Below, one piece after another: positions 57,432-64,000 of a DNA stretch of 64,000 bases. The stretch spans positions 5,681,009 through 5,745,008 of the forward strand of contig CM075938.1 of NCBI GenBank assembly GCA_038030265.1, given 5' to 3'. The stretch is from Corythucha ciliata (Eukaryota > Arthropoda > Insecta > Hemiptera > Tingidae). The notes beneath the pieces are model-generated. The model was not told the DNA's origin. It searched no databases and saw only the letters and a list, made by a program, of their open reading frames with translations. Numbering within the stretch: position 1 is the first letter of the stretch; every line of letters begins with the position of its first letter. A program made the position numbers and the translations under genes.

Positions 57432-57800
57432 CGTCCGTGAAACACATAGAGGGCAAAAGTGGTTGGGGCTTGGAGGAGGGAAGCTGGCAGAACTGAAGTT
57501 GCAATCCAACGACTGATCTGGTCGGTAGTGAATTTGGAGAGCTAGAATTGCGTCAAAGACGACTGTGTGTGTTCAGCCATCTGAAACGATCCGAATGACA
57601 TATTGGTGTACGACGAAACATGAAACAAATTGCACTGTGCAGCAAAGTTGTTGGTGTACTATGTTCGGTGAGTGTGGGGCGAGAATCACCAAGCGGTGAT
57701 AATTCTGTGACCGGAACCGTGCGTTTCAAACAAATTTTCAACGAGCACACTTCATGGCAATGAATGGAGGGGACCCTTTCGAAATAAATTAAAAATTAAT

Positions 57801-60800
57801 TACGTTTTCACGTTTATATCTTTCCTCACTAGAGTGAAGAAGAAAAGAATAAATCACAGTGAATTCAATGCTCCAATCATTAGTCAATCCTAATAAAACA
57901 TTGCTTCCCTGGAGATTCGACCTCTTGAAGAAAAATCCTCTTTCGGCTGATTCTATCTTATATTGCAAAATCTATCATTATTATTGCCTCCCTCCGTCCC
58001 TCAGCCCCTGAATAACTTTTCAGTGCCTCTTCTTTTCATAAGGGTTGTTTTCGTCGTGACCGCGAATTTCGGTCGAATTTTTTATGCCATTCTTTAAGCA
58101 AAAAAAAAAAAAATCATCGGATAAAAAGAAACCCCCTTTTGCGTCGTTGCCTTGAATAACAAAGAATTTGGGATAGGCCTCTCTCCCTCTTCTTTATTAT
58201 GAAAATCCTACGCGTATAAAAATGATCGCGTATATACCTAACTCGCCTCCCTTCCTCTTGCGATTCCCATTTTTTTCTTCCGCATAAAGAGAGAGTGAGA
58301 GAGACGTAGAAAAAAGTCACCCTTCGTACCTTGGGATCTCCCAGGTTTTTTCGTTCATCTTAAAAATTAATAAACAGGTGAGTTCGTTACGATCGTAACT
58401 TTTAACGCTCTTTTTTTCTTTGAAGAATTATGATTTATTTAGACCCGCAACGTTTTTATCCTTACCATCCATCGTTTCCTGAGTAAAGAGAGGGTGTCGC
58501 TTTTGAAAGTACCCCTCTCTCCTCTTTCCGTCATTCCGTCATTCCTCATTCCTCAAGTTCTTTAGTGGATAATGAAAAGACATAATCCTCTCTCTAAAAA
58601 CGTAGTTTACCTTATCAGTTGCTGTACCCTGCTTGGCATAATATAGGCTTTGGTTCCGGAGAAGAATACAACTTATAACCAGGTCTGTGATCTGTGACTC
58701 AAACGTTGTCTGTACTGCCGTATAAACACAAAAAGTGACTTTTTTAACAAATATAGGGAGCAAGAAGTATCTTGTTGTCGTATTACGTGATGACATCATA
58801 TTCGTACTGTCAACCTCTGGATCTTTGAAACGAGAGGAACAAAATTGTTTTCGGAGTGACGTCTGTCTGTACCCAATTCCTACTACCATGATTGTCACCC
58901 GATTCCATGAATTTTGATCGATGATGGCTCAAAAACTTCACCTAGATTATTGAGAGAGTTAAAATAAAATAACATAATTAAATAACAAAAAATAAAGATA
59001 CAGTGAGAAATATGAAAATACATATGTATTGTGTGGAGTCACAATACATAGCCATAACAAATGAACATGAATCGGCTTCCATGTTTCTTATTTTACGGTT
59101 GGTTGATTGGTACGGTGGTGGTGGTTGGTTGGAGAAATGCGAGAAGTTCTACTTAGCGGGGTCCAATGGAGCGATATTTCTCCAAAACTTGTGCGCAATC
59201 AGGTCAAGTGGCATTATTCGTGGTTTCCTTTTTTTTCTCTCTCTCTCTCTCTCTCGATAAGGGAAGCCCTCTCTTGTTTATTATCTGTTACATCGTGAAC
59301 ATGGTAGTACTGCATGCTACACTTCAAAACTTGTTCACATCCTTTTTTTAGGAATGCATAATAAACAAGTTTAATGGCTTTAAGCCGCTTCATATAGTCT
59401 TTACTCTTCAGCGTTGATCGATAGAAGCCTTCTATTAAGATTTAACAATTTCATAATAGCAGGAGGAAGCTCGTAAGCCCATAGAATTTATGGGAAACGA
59501 GAAAGAAAAAGAAAAAGAACCAGCTCTTACCTCTTTCATTCCTTTTCTCTAAACTGATAGCATTAATGAAGCCGTAATTTAAAGCACCAGTTAAAAACGA
59601 CCTCATTTTCGCCTGTTAGTTTTCCTATACTTGTGGTTTTCATTCGCTGTTTAATTTACGTGAAAACTATGCTAATCGGGCCATTAAAGCCCTGGAAGAA
59701 CAATGAAAATACTATTTTTTTACTTAATTAAAAGAGTTTTTGAGATTCACTCTTTCAAATTAATCCTAGTCAAAGCCGTTTTAATTTCCGCTAGAATTCT
59801 TTAAGGAAAGAAACTTGTTCTCTGATGCGAAAAAAATGACGAAAAGAAGAAGTAGTGTCTGGATTATGGTACTTACCCTAGTTTTTCGTATTTTTTTCCT
59901 TTTAATTTAAAGACTGAAAGCTTTTGGCTAAAATCTTAAATATTACAACTTTTTCGTAAATATTGTCGGATGTACTCTTATAGCCACATTGACCTCCCTC
60001 TTGCCCAGAACGGGTGCCATTTTCTTTTTTTCCCTCATTTATTTTTAAAAAATCAATTATTCTTCCTCTTCCACCTTCTCTCCCTCCTCCCTCATTTGGA
60101 GTTTTGACGACGAATTTCCACAGGAGTGCAACTTTAGTAATTATAAGCCATTGCCGGCGTTCGTTCGACCGGAAAATGAATTGAGACGTTGAGAAGTTGA
60201 ACGTCTCAAAGGGATAAATGAAATGATCAAGGAAAAGGAGGCTGGGGATTTTCCTAACCGACCCCCCCCCCTCAAGGGATGAAGATTGTTAGTATTGGCG
60301 AGGGATGGGCTGGAGTTGGGAATGGGCAAAAGAGAGAGAGAGATAGCGTGAGAGAGTGAGTGAGGGAGTGAGAGCAGAGTAGTAGAAAGGTAATGAAACT
60401 GCGAGTTTTGCCATTGCGAAGAGAAGCAGTCGTGAGGATGCCTATGCCCCAACGGGAGCCAACGAGGGAGTTTCACTTTTTTCTACTTTCCCCCATAGGA
60501 AATCTAACGAGTTAAAAACTCAATTTTCATGGAGTTTTGACCTCCTCCTCAAGTTTTCCATTAGAATGGAGGAAAACTCTATTCTCACACATCGGGGAAA
60601 TTAACGGCTATACGTGTAAAAGGTTTAGTAGTAAAGGAATTATCAGCATCTATTGGTCTATCACACTTTTCGCAATTTATTATTTGCCTCGGTTGGATGT
60701 TCAAAATAGTTAATTAGTGACAAAATTGAACAAAGCATAGAAAATTCATTCCGTGAATCAAAAAAGTCGCGAGGCCTTTTTCGTGCTAATCACGTATAGA

Positions 60801-61940
60801 CGAATCAGGGTAGGGTATATGTATATATACTCATAACTACAATCCCTTGAATATGGGAAAGGGACTTCCATTGTAATCAATTTGCATGGCATTTCCATAT
60901 AAATTGGGATTAAAGGTTTTTAACTGCATTATGAGTGGGTTTTGCACTATATTGGAACCCTAGCACCATGCAAGGAATGATTCCTACTAAGAAAGACGTA
61001 AAATAAATGCTTTTGTTTCGCTTTAAAAGTACCTTGGCTTTTGTGCGTCGTGTTGTTACGTTAAATCAAAGTCTTGTCCCTTTTTTATCCAGTCACTTCT
61101 GCTCATATTGGCTCTTTTGTTAGTATTGGAAAAATAGGAATTCTGCTTTGGGTTCATGACTGCACTCTTTCAACGGTTGCCTGCCGTTCCACGAGATTCC
61201 TCCGCCATTTTTGTTGTTACTCCAAGGTACGGTTTATTCTTGATTTATAAACACGTTTCAGTCGGGCTGAAATATTGGAAGTTTACAAATGTTATTCGTG
61301 GGCCTTATAACGTTTTCCATTCAATGCGATACACTCATTGAGTGTCTTCCACCCGTCCTTTCTGAATTGAAACATGTTTAATGGAGAGGTCGGAGCACTA
61401 TATACTTGTGTGATGTGCTGAATGCAAGACGCTATTTAATTAGTATAAACAAACGTTAGTTTTGGGGCCTTTTTCGTTACGGCAGATCCAACAGGCTATA
61501 GCTGGCACCAACAGAGCCCGGATTCCTGACGATTACTACCCTCGACAGTTACAGATAGCGCCAAAAGCCTGACGAATGCCCACGAAATTAAAATTTGATT
61601 GCAAGTTTAGGGTCCTACTTTCGGAGGAATTGCAAGTTTAGGGACCTTTTTTTAGTAGCCGCCGGCCAGGTCCAGCCACTCCCGGGAGGGTCGCCTAACC
61701 GATGGGTCCCGCAGAGTCAGAAGGGATTAGAAAGTATATCTCATGCCTCCCGTAACTTCATGGGCAAGCTCTCCGATGGGTCCCGGGGGAGTTGAGTAGA
61801 GTATGTAAACAAGCGATGAGTCAGGTTTACAAAGGTGTACAAAGGTTTGCAAATAGTATTCGCTCGATATCGCAAATCTTCACAATAACACGATAACAGC
61901 TTATTCCAATCGCACCACCAGTCTCCGATTCAGTGTCTTT
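57801..61940. other. anonymous AT-rich intergenic sequence
   Basis: No gene supported. CT microsatellite at about 59237-59256, GA-rich tract at about 60331-60370, C9-10 near 60263-60272, A13 near 58101-58113. The duplicated phrase GCAAGTTTAGGG occurs at about 61600 and 61632. Confidence 0.5.
59237..59256. repeat. CT dinucleotide microsatellite
   Basis: About ten CT units. Confidence 0.85.
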
Positions 61941-62234
61941 AGCAATGTCGGACGTTAATGTGGTGGTGGTGGGGTCTTCTTTGTGGTTTTGTAGTTTGGC
62001 TGTGGTTGGATCTTCATTGTTTATTGGATGCGGGCTTTCACCGCTTTTCTTGATTTTTATTTCATCTTCCAATCTCCAGGAAGGGGAGGCATCTCCACAA
62101 ACGGGTGACTTCACTGCTAATAAAATTAAGCGAAAGCGCTCACAGTCTCGGACGAAATTCAAAAATGCTCTGAATCGCGAATTTGATCGTCGGGTTTGGC
62201 TCTTTTTTTTTTTTTTTTGTTTTTTTTCGGGCAT
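61941..62234. other. GT-rich segment and T18 run
   Basis: GTGGT-rich sequence at about 61958-62015 resembles the 17-bp repeat at the window end (GCTGTGGTTGGA occurs in both). A long T run at about 62203-62228 follows. No gene: the open frames on both strands here are repeat-driven. Confidence 0.5.
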
Positions 62235-63630
62235 GACTTCGCGGCTTCGAAAAGCCGAATTTCGCGTTAGTGCGACTCCCTAAAAATCTTTCGTTTTGTC
62301 TCCTTAATGAGCCGAATTTCACGGGTTTTTGGACTCTTTAAAATGCCAAATTTCGCGGGTGAGACTTCCTAGAAAACATTTTTGAGGGGAATCGCTAATG
62401 AATTCGCGGATGAAATTGAGAAATACACTAAATTCGAGCCTCAAAATGATAATTAATTATTTTCAGTCAGTTTATAAACAAAAATTGGCCGCTAAAGTGC
62501 CGAAAAACTCTTGCGCGGCTAGAATTGAGAAAAATGGCTAATTCGTGGATAAAATTGAGAAAAAACGCTAATTCATGCGGCTGAAGGTTTGAAAAAAACA
62601 TCGATTCGCGGCTAAAATGAAGAAAAACACTGATTTGTGGCATTCCTCCAGGAAAATGTCCAATTTTGTGGATATTTTGCTGGATTACTGAGAGAAGGCC
62701 CGAATAAACTTACAATTTTAGTAGAATTACGTCTTCATAAACTCGCAATTCCGCTTAGTTTAAGACCCTAAGATCCCAAGATTGATGAAAATGGCTATAA
62801 ATAACTGACTATTTGCGCTTTAAAAATTGACAAACTGGCAATTACCGCTCCAAAAAGTAGCCCGACTGGCTTGCACGCACCCTAAAAACGGCTCCAGCCC
62901 TGAAAAGATCACGATTCCCGACCTGAAAATGGCTAAAAATCGACCATTCGCGCGCTAAAAGTAGTCAAACTGGCGATTTCCGCGCTAAAAATGACCAAAC
63001 TTGTCCCTACGTGATCTGAAAAAAAAGGCAAAAATGCCTACACGAGCAATGAGAAATCGACAAAATTGACTCTCTGTGAGCCCTGAAAGTAGCTAAACTG
63101 TCAATTCGCGCCTTAAACGCCTAAACAGACGATTCCCGACCTGGCACTGACAATTCGCACCCAGAAAATGGCTAAACAGGCCATTTCTCGCTCTGAAAAT
63201 AGCCATACTGAGTCTAAAATGGCAAAAATAACGATTTGTGGCCTGAAAATATATCACACTGACTATACATGCTTTACAAATTACCATATACTGACAATTT
63301 GCACTGAAAAAATGGCCAAGCAGCTCTACTCACGGCCTAAAATTTGTAAAACTGACTCTGTGCGACCTGTAAATTGTTGAACTATAACGATATTCGCCCT
63401 ATGAAAAGGCCTAAACAGATGATTCGCCCGTCTTAAATGGCATAACTGAGCTTTCACGACTTGAAAATGTCTAAACTGATGATTTTGTGCGCTGAAAATA
63501 GCAAAACTTGCTGTTTACGCTCTAAAAATGGCATACTTGTACAAAGTGCATGATCATTTGCACCCTTAGGGAGGCTAAAGACGATTCGTGCCTTATCAAA
63601 TTGGCTATTTACTCCCAAAAATGGCTATTC
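62235..63630. repeat. compound 30-bp tandem arrays, three consensus types in series
   Basis: Three blocks follow one another. 62235-62395: units with GCCGAATTTCGCGGGT and GACTCCTT, like the 8-kb array. 62396-62680: units of the GCTAATTCGCGGCTAAAATT type, like the 26, 29 and 48-kb arrays. 62690-63630: units of about 30 bp with ACTGACGATTCGC, then CTGAAAATGGCTAA. The third type has about 28 units, many exactly 30 bp. Confidence 0.75.
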
Positions 63631-63635
63631 GCGAC

Positions 63636-63652
63636 CAAGGGCATCGCCAGCC
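63636..63652 (+). repeat. second hAT-type terminus
   Basis: CAAGGGCATCGCCAGCC matches the left end of the 29-kb hAT-like element (CAGGGGCGTCGCCAGCC) at 15 of 17 positions, and a G-rich segment follows in both. The 17-bp array lies just inside it. The other end would be right of the window. Confidence 0.6.
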
Positions 63653-63689
63653 ATTGGGCCCCAGGTGATGGCAGCTATAGGATTTTTTG

Positions 63690-64000
63690 GGGGGTCGGGC
63701 TGGTGGAAGGGCGGGTGGTTGGACCTTTGCTGTGGGTCGGACCATTGCTGTGGTTGGGACTTTGGATGTGGTACGACCTTTGCTGTAGTTGGAGCTTTGC
63801 TGTGGTTGTAGCTTTGCTGTGGTTGGTGCTTTGCTTTGGTTGGTGCTTTGCTGTGGTTGGAGCTTTGCTGTGGTTGAGGCTAAGTTGTGGTTGGAGCTAA
63901 GTTGTGGTTGGTGGTTTGCTGTGGTTGGTGCTTTGCTGTGGTTGGAGCTTAACTGTGGTTGTAGCTTTGCTGTGGTTGGTGCTTTGCTGTGGTTGGTGCT
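63690..64000. repeat. 17-bp tandem array, continues beyond window
   Basis: Unit GCTTTGCTGTGGTTGGW, 17 bp and well conserved from about 63780; the first units (63715-63780) are more diverged and 17-18 bp long. About 17 units are visible. 17 is not a multiple of 3, so the open frame across it is not a protein repeat. Confidence 0.9.

Noticed and set aside
61827..62283. 135- and 116-codon frames on opposite strands
   Set aside because: Driven by GT-rich repeats and a long T run.
63550..63900. Open frame with repeated L-L-W and C-G-W residues
   Set aside because: Translation of the 17-bp tandem repeat, whose unit is not a multiple of three.
1..64000. CRISPR arrays, bacterial operons, rRNA or tRNA genes
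   Set aside because: None seen. The tandem arrays have no spacer structure, and the region is clearly eukaryotic.

Overview
The window looks like gene-poor chromosomal DNA from an invertebrate animal, most likely an arthropod and probably an insect. Evidence is the AT-rich sequence with long non-coding stretches, spliced-gene style signals, and a mix of Ty3/gypsy, Jockey-type LINE, Penelope-like, hAT-like and MITE elements. The few cellular-type proteins have metazoan architectures: BAR plus SH3, a LITAF-type zinc domain, and a trypsin fold. I cannot name the species.

Layout. 1-3254: decayed Ty3/gypsy-like retrotransposon (gag, protease, RT, RNase H, integrase, short 3' LTR), cut by the left edge. 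4178-5068: element with terminal inverted repeats (TIRs). 8072-8400: first of several arrays of degenerate 30-bp tandem repeats. 8516-11090: Jockey-type LINE on the minus strand with internal deletions. 11-22 kb: mostly anonymous sequence with a 135-bp MITE at 18.3 kb and a 553-bp foldback MITE at 19.6 kb. 22013-24365: an insertion flanked by 13-bp direct repeats and carrying 36-bp inverted termini, a 235-bp palindrome with two opposed hammerhead-ribozyme-like cores, and a possible small spliced gene. 26.4-30.1 kb: 30-bp arrays, a palindromic MITE, a Penelope-like GIY-YIG fragment, and a 1087-bp hAT-like element (8-bp target duplication) whose body is a 30-bp array. 31-33 kb: an inverted duplication, an 87-bp miniature of the 22-kb element and another MITE. 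35.1 kb: intact 81-aa LITAF-like gene. 35.9-37.2 kb: LINE tail and another array. 41.3, 48.7 and 62.2-63.6 kb: more 30-bp arrays. 51.3-52.5 kb: intact single-exon endophilin-B-like gene. 54.2-55.3 kb: broken secreted serine-protease-homologue gene. 63.6 kb to the end: a second hAT-like terminus followed by a 17-bp tandem array running out of the window.

Only two intact, convincing protein genes are visible (LITAF-like and endophilin-B-like). Both are intronless, both lie on the minus strand, and both have a polyadenylation signal overlapping or within 10 bp of the stop codon. No operon-like or pathway grouping is visible; the window is dominated by mobile elements and their remains.

The most unusual features are (i) dispersed 30-bp-period arrays whose consensus differs from locus to locus while the period holds, at least one of them the body of a hAT-like transposon, and (ii) the 22-kb element with inverted termini and twin hammerhead-like motifs, plus its 87-bp miniature. 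All assignments come from reading motifs by eye; no database search was possible.
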